64,000 bases of DNA from an uncultured Candidatus Saccharibacteria bacterium (lineage in GTDB: Bacteria; Patescibacteriota; Saccharimonadia; Saccharimonadales; Saccharimonadaceae): contig CALHGK010000010.1 in assembly GCA_938030095.1 (NCBI GenBank), positions 124,001-188,000 on the forward strand, written 5' to 3'. Numbering within the stretch: the first letter of the stretch is position 1; every line of letters starts with the position of its first letter. Both the position numbers and the translations under genes were made by a program. Below the pieces are notes generated by a model that was not told where the DNA came from, did not search any database, and was given only the letters and a program-made list of their open reading frames with translations. This document shows positions 17,339-25,940 of this stretch, piece by piece.

Positions 17339-17791
17339 TTAGACGTAATTATATTGGGCGGTTGGGGTGGATTGGCTGCCGCCACTCACGAGATTATCAA
17401 CGACAAAGTTGACCATGGCATAGGCAAGAATAGCCACAACGAGGCCAACAATAGCATAGAGGATGGTGTTCTTGGCACCCTGGATGCCGTTAGAATCGCC
17501 ATTGGATGTAGTGTAGCGAATACCACCGATGACGATCATGATGACGGAGATGGCGCCGAGGGCAAAGAGCATAATGTCGATGATGCTTTTGATAGCTGAG
17601 CCGATGGTTATTTGGTTGCTATCTCCACCAGCGCCCTTGATGCCTTCCTTAACCTTCTCCTTTGCTGTGGTACTTGCAGCAAAGGTGTGGATTGGCGATG
17701 GTGCTGCAGCGCTGATAGATGGGGCAATAGCACCAGCTACAACAGTAGAGCAGATACTTGCGCTGAGAAGTAATTTTGTAAAGGTGTTCAT
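17339..17791 (-). CDS. T4SS-type pilin, cluster member 5
   Basis: 150 residues with signal peptide (LLLSASICSTVVAGAIAPSISAAA), a Lys-rich polar segment and two helices (IIDIMLFALGAISVIMIVIGG, AIVGLVVAILAYAMVNFVV) joined by YTTSNGDSNGIQGAKNTILY. Very close to members 6 and the lone copy at 7.0 kb, implying tandem duplication. GGGAG Shine-Dalgarno ahead of the ATG at 17791. Confidence 0.88.
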   Translation of the reverse strand: MNTFTKLLLSASICSTVVAGAIAPSISAAAPSPIHTFAASTTAKEKVKEGIKGAGGDSNQITIGSAIKSIIDIMLFALGAISVIMIVIGGIRYTTSNGDSNGIQGAKNTILYAIVGLVVAILAYAMVNFVVDNLVSGGSQSTPTAQYNYV

Positions 17792-17806
17792 TATATTATA
17801 TCTCCC

Positions 17807-18241
17807 TTATGTTATCGATATTCTATCAGTAATCCAACTCACTATACCATAGGAAAGTATAGCAATGACAAGACCTGCCACCGCATAGAGGATGGTATTG
17901 CGAGCAGCCTTGACTGCTTGTGGATCGCCATTAGCTAATGTAAAGCGAAAGCCTGCATAGACAATCATAAGGGCGGAGACGCCACCAAGGACAACAAGAG
18001 CAATATTGATGCCACGTGTGACGATGACCATTGGGGTGAGCGCGCCGCCTTGCGAACTTGAGGTAACGGCATGGCAGCCATCGTTACCGTCACCGTCGGT
18101 AGCTAGATCGCAGGCATTATCGGTCTTGAGTTCTCCTGTGACGTCAACACGGGCAAAGGCGGGAGGAGAATAGGCAAGAGTGATGCCGAGCAGTAGGGCC
18201 GCGCCAACAAAGCAGCATATATATCGGAGAGATAGCTTCAT
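17807..18241 (-). CDS. T4SS-type pilin, cluster member 4
   Basis: 144 residues with signal peptide (YICCFVGAALLLGITLAYSPPAFA), a segment with two cysteines (ACDLATDGDGNDGC), and two helices around FTLANGDPQAVKAARNTILYA. The ATG overlaps the TGA of member 3 by one base (TGATG), so translation is coupled. The cysteine pair may make a disulfide outside the membrane. Confidence 0.85.
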   Translation of the reverse strand: MKLSLRYICCFVGAALLLGITLAYSPPAFARVDVTGELKTDNACDLATDGDGNDGCHAVTSSSQGGALTPMVIVTRGINIALVVLGGVSALMIVYAGFRFTLANGDPQAVKAARNTILYAVAGLVIAILSYGIVSWITDRISIT

Positions 18242-18531
18242 CAAAAGACTCCATTTAGAACAGTATTGGTGATGACAAAAGCGAGAAGAACAACAGCCAG
18301 GCCAACTATGGCACCAAGCAGGGTGTTCTTAGCACGGCTCACCTGGCTTGGGTCGTCTTGTGACACGGTATACATGAAGCCTGCCACAACGATAACAATG
18401 ACAGCAACCACACCAGCCCAAATATAAGCGGTGTTAAGGACATTTTGGAGAATACTTGAGTTATCTGCGGAGCTTTGGTATTTGATATCTTGTGCACTAA
18501 CACCTTTGAGAGCTGAGAATATAGGCCACAT
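18241..18531 (-). CDS. T4SS-type pilin-like membrane protein, cluster member 3 (short)
   Basis: 96 residues, without a classical cleavable signal peptide: a polar N-terminus is followed by helices YIWAGVVAVIVIVVAGFMY and AIVGLAVVLLAFVITNTVL joined by the family loop TVSQDDPSQVSRAKNTLLG. One base pair separates its ATG from the stop of member 2. Could be a minor pilin or an assembly factor. Confidence 0.8.
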   Translation of the reverse strand: MWPIFSALKGVSAQDIKYQSSADNSSILQNVLNTAYIWAGVVAVIVIVVAGFMYTVSQDDPSQVSRAKNTLLGAIVGLAVVLLAFVITNTVLNGVF

Positions 18532-18532
18532 A

Positions 18533-18937
18533 CTAAATAACTCCCGCTACCATATCAACAATTGCTGCTGCTGAGATCGCAATAACGAGACCAATAAGAG
18601 CATCGCGGATCGTGTTCTTTGCTTTAGCCATTGCATCGGGGCTGCCTGTACTGACCATATACATATAGCCACCCTTAATGATAAACCCAACGGCAACATA
18701 GGCAACGATAACCATCGCGGCCTGAAGGATATTGAGGGCAATTGTGAGGATCATCGTCTGGATGTCGGTCGTTTGGATCGAACTGCAATCATTCGAGTCT
18801 TGGAGACCGCGGTACCAAGCAGGCATACCAAGGAAGTTGGGTGGTGAACAGGGTGCAGCAGCGTGCGCTGGAGTAGCAGACGCAAAGGAGAGTATGGTGG
18901 CAACAGCAAGCCCAAACCCAGCAAGACGGCGAATCAT
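18533..18937 (-). CDS. T4SS-type pilin-like membrane protein, cluster member 2
   Basis: 134 residues: signal peptide ending in THA/AHA-type site (ATILSFASATPAHAAA), a cysteine-containing loop (APCSPPNFLG...NDCSS), then two helices around YMVSTGSPDAMAKAKNTIRDA and LIGLVIAISAAAIVDMV. Overlaps member 1 by 4 nt (ATGA). Confidence 0.82.
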   Translation of the reverse strand: MIRRLAGFGLAVATILSFASATPAHAAAPCSPPNFLGMPAWYRGLQDSNDCSSIQTTDIQTMILTIALNILQAAMVIVAYVAVGFIIKGGYMYMVSTGSPDAMAKAKNTIRDALIGLVIAISAAAIVDMVAGVI

Positions 18938-19356
18938 CGGATAATTCCTCCTGGCACAAGGAAGTTAAGCGCAATACCCATCACTGCATATGCCAAAATG
19001 CCGATGACGACATTAGTAATGACTGTCTTGGCTTGGGCTGTTTTGTTGGCGTCACCGCTAGCGGTTGAGTAGAGAATACCAGCGTAAATAAGCGCGCCAA
19101 CTGCTGCAATGCCAACGCCGACATTCATGATTCTGAGAAAACCAATGAGTAGACTAGATATATTTTCTTCACTATCCTTATTAGCTTGAGCGTTACTATC
19201 AGTATCTGAGTATTCGGTCCTTGAACATTTGACTCCAGTAAAATCAAGGACACCGCAGCCATCGCCTGCCGCCATCACCTGCACTGGCGCAGCAATACTA
19301 CCGGCAAAAATTGCCAGCACTGCACCAAGGCCCAAGATCAATCGCTTATATTTCAT
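18934..19356 (-). CDS. T4SS-type pilin-like membrane protein, cluster member 1 (first gene)
   Basis: 140 residues: signal peptide (LILGLGAVLAIFAGSIAAPVQVMA), two cysteines (GCGVLDFTGVKC), then helices IMNVGVGIAAVGALIYAGILY and VVIGILAYAVMGIALNFLV with loop STASGDANKTAQAKTVITN. Start at 19356 from the TAGGAA Shine-Dalgarno and position of the signal peptide; a TATACA-type -10 lies ~30 nt upstream. Heads a co-directional set of six genes, divergent from the VirB6-like gene. Confidence 0.82.
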   Translation of the reverse strand: MKYKRLILGLGAVLAIFAGSIAAPVQVMAAGDGCGVLDFTGVKCSRTEYSDTDSNAQANKDSEENISSLLIGFLRIMNVGVGIAAVGALIYAGILYSTASGDANKTAQAKTVITNVVIGILAYAVMGIALNFLVPGGIIR

Positions 19357-19700
19357 GATACTATTCCTACGCTGTAGTGTATACGATATGGGCGGTGTTG
19401 TAAAGACTGGGGTGGGGTGCGAACAGAGTAGGAGCGAAAGGCTGGGTGGTGGCATTGGTATCGTGGCGCATAATTTGGGTTGCAAGGTCGATATTTTCTG
19501 GGTTGGTTCGCTTTTGCTGCTGGGCTTGCTTTATGAGAGATGAGATAAATAGTGATAGTTTTTAGCTCTGCACAGGGGTAGGATTATTTGCCAATAGCAG
19601 CCTGTATAACGCTAGAAGGGGTTGCGCAATAGATACGGTTTGATATGCAGGCAGCAAAAACTTGACCACTGTGCGATATTATGCTAATGTCGAACAAGAC
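19357..19700. other. Divergent promoter region between the pilin cluster and the VirB6-like gene
   Basis: 344 bp without a gene. TTGACC (about 19661) and TAATGT 17 bp apart form a likely promoter for the + strand gene. Confidence 0.5.
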
Positions 19701-22655
19701 ATGAACAGAGCGTGGCGAGTGGTTGCGCGGGCGAGGGGTTGTCTGCGGCAATATACGGGGTGGCTGGCACTATTAGTGACGGTACTCTTAGGGCTCACGC
19801 TCGCTACCCCTGTGCCGGTGTATGCTGCTGAGACGGCGCAGCGCCAGGGCGAGAACCTTATCTTTCGTCATAATACCTTCAAACCATACCGAGGGAGCGA
19901 CAAAGGGGTGGCAGATCGCGGCCTACCCGCTGGTGTGCACCTCTACGAATATACACCAACGACCAATCGGCGCCAAACCATCGTCTTCCCGGCTGGTAGC
20001 GACCCACTACGTGCCAAGGAGGCGACGTATGTGGAATATGTCTTTGTTGAGCCAGACACGTACAACAAGATGGATGATGCCATCGCTATCTCTGTCTCGG
20101 GGCAGCAGGAGGCCGGGCCGCAAAATAACGGCGGTCAAGCTGAGCAAAACGCTGGTAATAATCAGAATAACGCCAACGGCCAAAATGGTGGGAATAACGG
20201 CCAAGCGGCAAATAACAACAATAATAATAACCAAAACAACAACCAACCCCAAGACAAACCCGCCGAGCAAGCGGACAAAGACGATGGCGCCACGACCAGC
20301 TGTAGTGGCACAGCGCTGGGTAGCATTGGCTGGATCGTCTGCCCAGTGAGTAACTTCATGGCGTGGATCACCGACCAGCTTTACCAGCAGGTGGCGCAGT
20401 ACTTGGCGGTGCAGCCGCTGCAATCTGGTAGTGATGGCACACTCTTTCGCTTTTGGGCGATCATGCGCGACTTGGCCAACATCGCTTTTATCATCGTCTC
20501 GCTCATCGTCATTTATTCGCAAGTTACCAGTGTTGGTATTAGCAATTATGGCATCAAGAAGATGTTTCCGCGCCTTGTCGTGTCGATTATCGTCGTTAAT
20601 ATGTCGTTTTGGCTGTGTGCGGCAGCGATTGATATTTCCAACATACTTGGCTTCCAGCTGCAGCAGCTGTTTGTTAATATTGCCTCGACGGTCAATGGGG
20701 CAGATTATAACACGCTCAACAAAATCACCTGGCCTAATGTCATGAGCGCTCTGCTGACGGGCAGCGCTAGCGCGGTGGGTGCGGTGGTGGGAGTGGGTGC
20801 GCTGGTGGGTGCGACCGATGGGGCGCTGGCGATGGCCATCCCGCTGCTGGTCGGTGTGCTGCTGGCGGTTATCATTGCTGCGGTGATTATTGCGGCGCGC
20901 CAGGCGCTCATCACCATTCTTGTTATCATCTCGCCCTTTGCCTTCTTGTTACATGTATTACCCAGTACAGAAAAGTATTTTGATAAGTGGAAGGATCTCT
21001 TTATGACGATGATGTTAATGTTTCCACTGATGTCGATATTGTTTGGTGGATCGCGCCTGGCGGGGGTGGCAATCTTGACCAATGGTAAGGATGCGAATAA
21101 CCTTAACCTCATCATCCTTGGCCTGGCAGTGCAGGTGGTGCCACTGGTACTGACACCCTTTGTGGTGCGGATGAGCGGCTCGCTGCTGGGGCGGCTGGGC
21201 GCGATTATGAATGACCCGCGGCGTGGCATCGTCGACCGGACGCGGACTTGGGCGCAGCAGCGGGCAGACCTGCGCAAATCGCGCGTACTGGCTGGTGATG
21301 TGCAGCGCAACTGGCTGGGTAATGCAGCGCGGCGGAAAGCCCTGAAGAAGCGCGCTATCCAGCAGCGAACCGATGCCTACACCAAACGCTTTGAAACAAT
21401 GGCCGACCTATCGGCGGTGGGGCGGAGCAATGATGAATATAACCGCTACACCGACCTGCGTGGCAAGGAGGGGGCAGCGCGCCGCGACCGAGCTTGGAAT
21501 GCGCGCCTCTTGCACGATGATGAGCTGAAGCAGCGAGCGCTCAACACCCAGCTCACCACCGATGAAGCCAAAAATGCTGCCCACAAGCTGGATGCACTCT
21601 ATGACGAGCTGAAGCTTGGCAGTGAGGTGCCAGCTGGCCTGAGCCATGGCCTGGGGCGGCGCGCTTATGCAGCGGCTGAGGTGGGTGCGCTAACGGAGAT
21701 CCGCAGTGCGATGGCGCAGCGCGAAGTACGGGCGAAGATCGACCGTGAGCTCCTCGCCGATGGGGCAGTGGCCAATGCCGATGGTGTGGTGCTGCGCGAT
21801 GGCGATGGTGTTGCACTGCGCCGCCGGATGGTCGATGGCCAGACGCTGCAAGACTACGCCACAGGGGTAGGGCACAAGAACTTGATGGTAGCCGGCCAGA
21901 CGGCGCGGCTGCGCAAGGAGTTTGGTGAGCATGTTGCGGCCGAAGACCAGCTGATGCGCCACTTTAAGCTCAATAGCAACCAATGGCAAGCTATGGCTGC
22001 CACTGGCGATACTGCCATTACCCTCACCGATGCCAGTGGCAACCAACACACCTTCCGGGCGGATAATGAATATGTGAAGGAAGCGGCCATCGAGCACCAG
22101 TTCCGCGCCGGTTCGGCTGGCCAAAAGCGCGAAATCATCCGCGAGACCGGCCGCGAGATCGAATACGTGGCAGACGACGGCACGGTGCAGGTGCGTCAGG
22201 GGTACAACTACGATGCCCGCGCCACTGTCTCGGCCGAGGCGGTGGCCTCTGGGGTGGCAAGTGCGGTGCCGTTTGTGAATGACGTGACGTACGATGCAAT
22301 CTTGCGCGGCGAATACAACGGCGCGGCTGCCGAGAAGATGCACTCACTGCGCCAGGTCTTTGAGGGGCGGCTCAAGGCAGAGAACTTCGCGGGGGCAAAT
22401 GATGGCGCGCTCGAGCTGATCTATAGCATCCCCGACTTGCCCGACTACCAGCAGATCAAAGACTCGTACCTTCGCACCCTCTCGCCCGAGAAGCGGGCTG
22501 CCATTGAGCCGACTTTCGACCAAGCCTATGCTGAGCGTCACCAGGCCCTCCGCCACGATGCTTACCGTATTCTCAACACTCCAGAGCTCCGCCGCAACAC
22601 CAACGCCGCTAACCGCGCTGTGTATGAGCGGTATGCGGAGCGGCCGCAGGGGTAG
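19701..22655 (+). CDS. VirB6/TrbL-like polytopic membrane protein of a T4SS-type apparatus
   Basis: 984 residues. Signal peptide or first helix (TGWLALLVTVLLGLTLATPVPVYA), a ~110-residue extracytoplasmic domain, an Asn/Gln-rich low-complexity linker (~130-190), then 6-7 hydrophobic helices (~225-510) including FRFWAIMRDLANIAFIIVSLIVIY, MSFWLCAAAIDISNIL, LLVGVLLAVIIAAVIIAARQA and LIILGLAVQVVPLVLTPFVV. The last ~450 residues are charged, helical and soluble. The order of helices and W/R-rich FWxxMRD loop are reminiscent of VirB6/TrbL, the inner-membrane channel component of conjugation systems; no ATPase gene is in the window. Start at 19701 because an upstream TTG at 19662 overlaps the -35. 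Confidence 0.75.
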   Translation: MNRAWRVVARARGCLRQYTGWLALLVTVLLGLTLATPVPVYAAETAQRQGENLIFRHNTFKPYRGSDKGVADRGLPAGVHLYEYTPTTNRRQTIVFPAGSDPLRAKEATYVEYVFVEPDTYNKMDDAIAISVSGQQEAGPQNNGGQAEQNAGNNQNNANGQNGGNNGQAANNNNNNNQNNNQPQDKPAEQADKDDGATTSCSGTALGSIGWIVCPVSNFMAWITDQLYQQVAQYLAVQPLQSGSDGTLFRFWAIMRDLANIAFIIVSLIVIYSQVTSVGISNYGIKKMFPRLVVSIIVVNMSFWLCAAAIDISNILGFQLQQLFVNIASTVNGADYNTLNKITWPNVMSALLTGSASAVGAVVGVGALVGATDGALAMAIPLLVGVLLAVIIAAVIIAARQALITILVIISPFAFLLHVLPSTEKYFDKWKDLFMTMMLMFPLMSILFGGSRLAGVAILTNGKDANNLNLIILGLAVQVVPLVLTPFVVRMSGSLLGRLGAIMNDPRRGIVDRTRTWAQQRADLRKSRVLAGDVQRNWLGNAARRKALKKRAIQQRTDAYTKRFETMADLSAVGRSNDEYNRYTDLRGKEGAARRDRAWNARLLHDDELKQRALNTQLTTDEAKNAAHKLDALYDELKLGSEVPAGLSHGLGRRAYAAAEVGALTEIRSAMAQREVRAKIDRELLADGAVANADGVVLRDGDGVALRRRMVDGQTLQDYATGVGHKNLMVAGQTARLRKEFGEHVAAEDQLMRHFKLNSNQWQAMAATGDTAITLTDASGNQHTFRADNEYVKEAAIEHQFRAGSAGQKREIIRETGREIEYVADDGTVQVRQGYNYDARATVSAEAVASGVASAVPFVNDVTYDAILRGEYNGAAAEKMHSLRQVFEGRLKAENFAGANDGALELIYSIPDLPDYQQIKDSYLRTLSPEKRAAIEPTFDQAYAERHQALRHDAYRILNTPELRRNTNAANRAVYERYAERPQG

Positions 22656-22666
22656 AATATATAAAA

Positions 22667-22689
22667 CACTCCGCAGAGTATACGGAGTG
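22667..22689 (+). terminator. Weak terminator after the VirB6-like gene
   Basis: CACTCCG/CGGAGTG stem; only a poor T run follows. Confidence 0.45.
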
Positions 22690-22714
22690 CTTGGCTTGTG
22701 GTGATCTAATGAGG

Positions 22715-23137
22715 CTATTTGTGTGTTGGCAGTGGCGTTGGGATTGCCGTAGCTAGGTCGGTGGCAGTGGTCTCTGAGCTTGGAGTGCCCGCGACATTCT
22801 CTGGTGTTTTACCGGTGCACTGGGGGTCATTAGGAGAGACTGCAATACTGCCTACGTAATTATCTCTATAGACAAGATTTGAGTCATCACACCGCTTGGA
22901 AATACGTGGCCCATCTTCGTTACTCCACAGGCTCGTCCACCCTTCGCTATTAGCAGTGGCGGGTGCGGGTGCTGGCTTCTCTGCGCTTTCGTCACTTGAG
23001 CAGCCCGTTACACCAAACAGAGCGGCAGGCATTAACGCTGCCACAGCCGCTCCTTTTTTGGCGGCTCGCAATACCGCGCTAGGTGCGGTTTCATCTTCGT
23101 GGGTGGGGGCAGTAGCTAAGAAGTGTTCTCGTGTCAT
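22715..23137 (-). CDS. Small lipoprotein, unknown function
   Basis: 140 residues. A long N-terminus (about 25 residues, polar) precedes the hydrophobic stretch AAVAALMPAALFGVTGC; the cysteine at residue 46 sits in a lipobox-like VTGC. After it comes a Pro/Ala-rich linker, then a short domain with two cysteines (RCDDSNL and QCTGKT) and a Thr-rich end. Start at 23137 from AAAGG Shine-Dalgarno; the frame extends to 23161. Likely surface-anchored if lipidated; no family recognised. Confidence 0.65.
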   Translation of the reverse strand: MTREHFLATAPTHEDETAPSAVLRAAKKGAAVAALMPAALFGVTGCSSDESAEKPAPAPATANSEGWTSLWSNEDGPRISKRCDDSNLVYRDNYVGSIAVSPNDPQCTGKTPENVAGTPSSETTATDLATAIPTPLPTHK

Positions 23138-23222
23138 GGTTTGACCTTTCTTGTGTATCATATATAGGCACTGTTAATAGTAGAAAGAATACACTATTTT
23201 GTCAAGGGAGTAAAATTGAACC

Positions 23223-23247
23223 CAAAACCCACCGACCAAGCGGTGGG
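23223..23247 (-). terminator. Terminator of the ABC exporter operon
   Basis: CCCACCG/CGGTGGG stem followed by TTTT on the - strand. Confidence 0.8.
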
Positions 23248-23310
23248 CTATGAGGCACGAAACAGAGGTAATGCACTGGCTTCTTGCTAGAGTGGGCTAG
23301 CGCTGTGCTG

Positions 23311-24525
23311 CTACCGGCGGGTAAAGATCTCGCGCAGGCTGAGCTTGCGGCTGTACTCGAGCGCACCAAAGCGGAAGAGGCGCACGCCCATCATGATGGC
23401 GATGGCGGCACAGACAGCAAGGATGCTAATGCTGATGGCGGCGTCTGTCGCACTCAGGTTGCCAATCGCATTGCGCAGCATGAGTGGGATGGGTGAGGTG
23501 AGTGGGAAGTAGGTAATGATCTTGCTTGGCAGCGCGTCTGGCGTGGAGACGAGCATCGAGGCGGCATAGAGCGGCGCAAAGAGCAGGATCATGATGGTGG
23601 CAAAGAAGCTCCCGGCTTCCTTAGCGGTTGGCACAGCGGCACCAATGGCCACCAGCATACCGGTGAAGAAGAGGAAGCTTGCGGCAAAGGCAAGGAAGCC
23701 AATGCCGATTCGCACCGGATCGACCACAATATGTGAGAGGTCGACATCGGGCAGCTGCAGCTGGTCTTTGAAGAAGAGATAGGCAACAAGCACCGGCAAA
23801 ATAACGAGCAGCCCCTGAATAAACGCCAGGACAATGAGCGAAATAATCTTGCCGATGATGAGCGTGCGAGCGTGCACCGTGGTGAGGATCATCTCGATGA
23901 CGCGGTTTTCTTTTTCTTCTGTTGTGCTGGTGAGCATTTGGTTGCCAAAGAAGCTAATGAGGAAGTAGAACAGCACCAAGAAGAGCCCAGGCAGGATCAT
24001 CTCGTTGATGGCGTTGTATTCTTTGCCGTTTTTGTAGACGGTGTTTTTGGTGTTAATTTTGTCTTGGATGACCATGCGCACTGCTGGGCTGACCTCTGAT
24101 TGGACGGAGTTTGAGAGCAGGCTGGTGGCAATGCTGCCATAGCGGCCGTTGTCGAAGAGCCCCACGTCTTTGCCGTAGACTTCCACTCGTTCCTTAGCGA
24201 TATCTTTGGGGTAGTAGATGTAGGCGTCGAGCTTGCCTTCTTGGACTCGCTTGATGGTGGCGTCTTTGTCTGCCGCAGCGACGGGCTGGGCTTTGGTGGC
24301 GGCAAGCAGCTCTGGCTTGACGAGCTTAGACTCATCCGTCACGGCAAAGCTAAAGGACTGCTTCTCGAGGTTCTTAGCAGCATCGGCCGAGGCTTTATTA
24401 GAGAGGAAGATGACGCCAAAGAGCACGGCAAACACCAGCGGGAAACTGATTGCCGCAAGCCAAAACGACTTTTTCTTGAGCGAGCGGGTAATCTCGAACC
24501 GGATGACGGTAGATAAATTATGCAT
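23311..24525 (-). CDS. ABC-2 type exporter permease (NatB-like)
   Basis: 404 residues. One N-terminal helix (FWLAAISFPLVFAVLFGVIFL), a large extracytoplasmic domain (~residues 40-180), then five C-terminal helices including MILPGLFLVLFYFLISFFG, the ENRVIEMILTTV segment typical of ABC-2 permeases of the NatB/YhaP group, and IISLIVLAFIQGLLVI. Starts at 24525 after an AAGGAGG Shine-Dalgarno within the end of the ATPase gene, whose stop is only two bases upstream; the two form an operon. Exports an unknown substrate; NatAB exports sodium, but other relatives export lantibiotics or lipids. Confidence 0.9.
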   Translation of the reverse strand: MHNLSTVIRFEITRSLKKKSFWLAAISFPLVFAVLFGVIFLSNKASADAAKNLEKQSFSFAVTDESKLVKPELLAATKAQPVAAADKDATIKRVQEGKLDAYIYYPKDIAKERVEVYGKDVGLFDNGRYGSIATSLLSNSVQSEVSPAVRMVIQDKINTKNTVYKNGKEYNAINEMILPGLFLVLFYFLISFFGNQMLTSTTEEKENRVIEMILTTVHARTLIIGKIISLIVLAFIQGLLVILPVLVAYLFFKDQLQLPDVDLSHIVVDPVRIGIGFLAFAASFLFFTGMLVAIGAAVPTAKEAGSFFATIMILLFAPLYAASMLVSTPDALPSKIITYFPLTSPIPLMLRNAIGNLSATDAAISISILAVCAAIAIMMGVRLFRFGALEYSRKLSLREIFTRR

Positions 24526-24526
24526 G

Positions 24527-25270
24527 TTAGTTGTCCTCCTTGCTGGGCTGGCTATAGACCTGGATGAAGATATCGTCGAGCGACTGGCCGCCAAACTGCG
24601 CGCGCACCTCGGCTACTGTGCCATAGGCATGAGCCACACCATCTTTGAGCAGCAAGATGCGGTCGCACAGGCGCTCAACTTCGTCCATCTGGTGGGTGAT
24701 CATCACGACTGTGGCTCCCTTGGCTTGATGCTCCTCAATGATCTCCATCAGTAAGCGCCGGTTGACTGGGTCGAAACCTTTGGTGGGTTCGTCGAGAATA
24801 ATAAGCTCTGGGTCGTTAATAATGGTGATGCCGAGCTGAACCTTTTGTTGCTGGCCACCACTGAGCTTGTCGAGGCGAGTCTTGGCTTTGTCGGCCAGGC
24901 CAACTCGCTCGAGGAAGGCGAGTGACTTGCTGCGTGCCTCGCTGCGGCTCAGGCCTTTAAGCTGGCCAAAGTAGACCATCGTATCGATGACGTTCTCCTT
25001 CTTGTACAGGCCGCGCTCCTCTGGCAGATAGCCAAGCTTGACATCGCCCGAGACAGAGTATGGCTTGCCATCGATGAGTAGCTTGCCACCAGTTGGTTGA
25101 TAAATGCCGAGGAGTGAGCGGATCGTGGTGGTTTTGCCCGAGCCGTTGCTCCCCAAAAACCCAAACGTCTCGCCGCGCTTGACCTCAAAGCTGAGGTCGT
25201 CGATGACGCTGGTCTTGCCAAATTTCATCGAAAAATGGCTGACGGTGATGATAGAATCTGTTGCTTCCAT
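24527..25270 (-). CDS. ABC transporter ATPase (NatA-like)
   Basis: 247 residues. Walker A GSNGSGKTT near residue 40, Q-loop YLPEERGLY, signature LSGGQQQK, Walker B LIILDEPTKGFDP, H-loop MITHQM. The DPVNRR sequence after Walker B is typical of ABC-2 exporters of the NatA type. Partner of the permease downstream. TATGAT ends 6 nt before the ATG and there is no Shine-Dalgarno, so the operon message is leaderless at its 5' end. Confidence 0.96.
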   Translation of the reverse strand: MEATDSIITVSHFSMKFGKTSVIDDLSFEVKRGETFGFLGSNGSGKTTTIRSLLGIYQPTGGKLLIDGKPYSVSGDVKLGYLPEERGLYKKENVIDTMVYFGQLKGLSRSEARSKSLAFLERVGLADKAKTRLDKLSGGQQQKVQLGITIINDPELIILDEPTKGFDPVNRRLLMEIIEEHQAKGATVVMITHQMDEVERLCDRILLLKDGVAHAYGTVAEVRAQFGGQSLDDIFIQVYSQPSKEDN

Positions 25271-25311
25271 AACACTATCATATCATATCGAGGTACGATG
25301 TAAAGAGCAGC

Positions 25312-25452
25312 GATATAATATCAAAAACATAGCCCACCAACCATGCTCAAACTGAACCCGGATTGATTGCTCAACCCGAGAATGCAATAAATAGCACTAC
25401 GATCAGATTGAGACATGGTTCAGTGAGCTATGTTGGTGGACTAGAAGCCCTT
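25312..25452 (-). ncRNA. Long imperfect inverted repeat downstream of the 23-residue gene
   Basis: Arms at 25334-25358 and 25417-25439 pair as CCACCAAC...CTGAACC with GGTTCAG...GTTGGTGG, with a smaller inner stem (ATTGC/GCAAT). Read on the - strand it follows the peptide gene and ends in CTATGTTTTTG, so it may serve as its 3' structure and terminator. A TATAAT (25313-25318) points into it on the + strand and could make an antisense RNA. Extent is approximate. Confidence 0.45.
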
Positions 25453-25524
25453 TTAATCGTCGCGGTTTGTGAATATGGCCAGAAAAGCAAAGGCTATCCA
25501 AACAAGGATAATGATAATCCCCAT
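25453..25524 (-). CDS. 23-residue hydrophobic peptide (candidate type I toxin or small membrane regulator)
   Basis: ATG at 25524, stop TAA at 25453; begins MGIIIILVWIAFAFLA and ends with the charged NRDD: one membrane-spanning helix with a polar tail. The start has an excellent AGGAGGTG Shine-Dalgarno 6 nt upstream. Upstream are a consensus promoter (25612-25640) and a ~50-nt strong hairpin (25555-25607 region). CTCAC/GTGAG complementarity could cover the Shine-Dalgarno. Size, hydrophobicity and structured leader resemble type I toxins, but a constitutive small membrane protein linked to the neighbouring ABC exporter is also possible. No homologue is claimed. Confidence 0.6.
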   Translation of the reverse strand: MGIIIILVWIAFAFLAIFTNRDD

Positions 25525-25554
25525 CCTTCTCACCTCCTCTCCCAGAAAGTGAGC

Positions 25555-25610
25555 TCGAAGCAAAGGGCAACTCTTGCCCTTGTAACCAAACTTCGAGCAA
25601 AAGTTAATAT
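25555..25610 (-). promoter_or_regulatory. Strong hairpin in the leader of the 23-residue gene
   Basis: GCTCGAAG/CTTCGAGC outer stem with inner CAAGGGCAA/TTGCCCTTTG stem, directly after the transcription start region. Confidence 0.7.
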
Positions 25611-25611
25611 A

Positions 25612-25640
25612 TATATATCAATATATGAATGGCGTGTCAA
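25612..25640 (-). promoter_or_regulatory. Consensus promoter for the 23-residue gene
   Basis: TTGACA, 17-bp spacer, TATATA, reading left on the - strand. One of the best -35/-10 pairs in the window. Confidence 0.75.
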
Positions 25641-25677
25641 GTTTCGCTAGCCCGAGAAATGTAAAACCTTACTATTC

Positions 25678-25818
25678 CTCACGCTCACCCCTCCCACACT
25701 CCCTCCTCCGGAACACTATAAGGGTCGACGTCTCCCAGACATCGACCTCTTGACGCCAGGGCTGAAAACTCGTTATTACAACGATTTTTCATACTCCATC
25801 GAATGAAGTGATGGAGGA
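25678..25818 (+). repeat. Structured repeat family 1, copy a
   Basis: About 140 bp shared with 27445-27587 and more weakly with 53652-53764. Hairpin 1: GGTCGACGTC-TCCCA-GACATCGACC (25723-25747). Hairpin 2: TCGTT-ATTAC-AACGA (25770-25784) followed by TTTTT and CATACTCCATCG. Conserved single-stranded GGGCTGAAAA lies between. Upstream of the spermidine-synthase-like gene. Confidence 0.8.
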
Positions 25819-25940
25819 AAGCTAACGGGGAAGACAAGGTTATTATGATACCTTTTTTGTTGCTAAGTTTAGCTTCCAAATATTGATACGAGAGTACTGG
25901 GACATTCACGTCGCATTTTGCACCATGCTACAATACTCCT

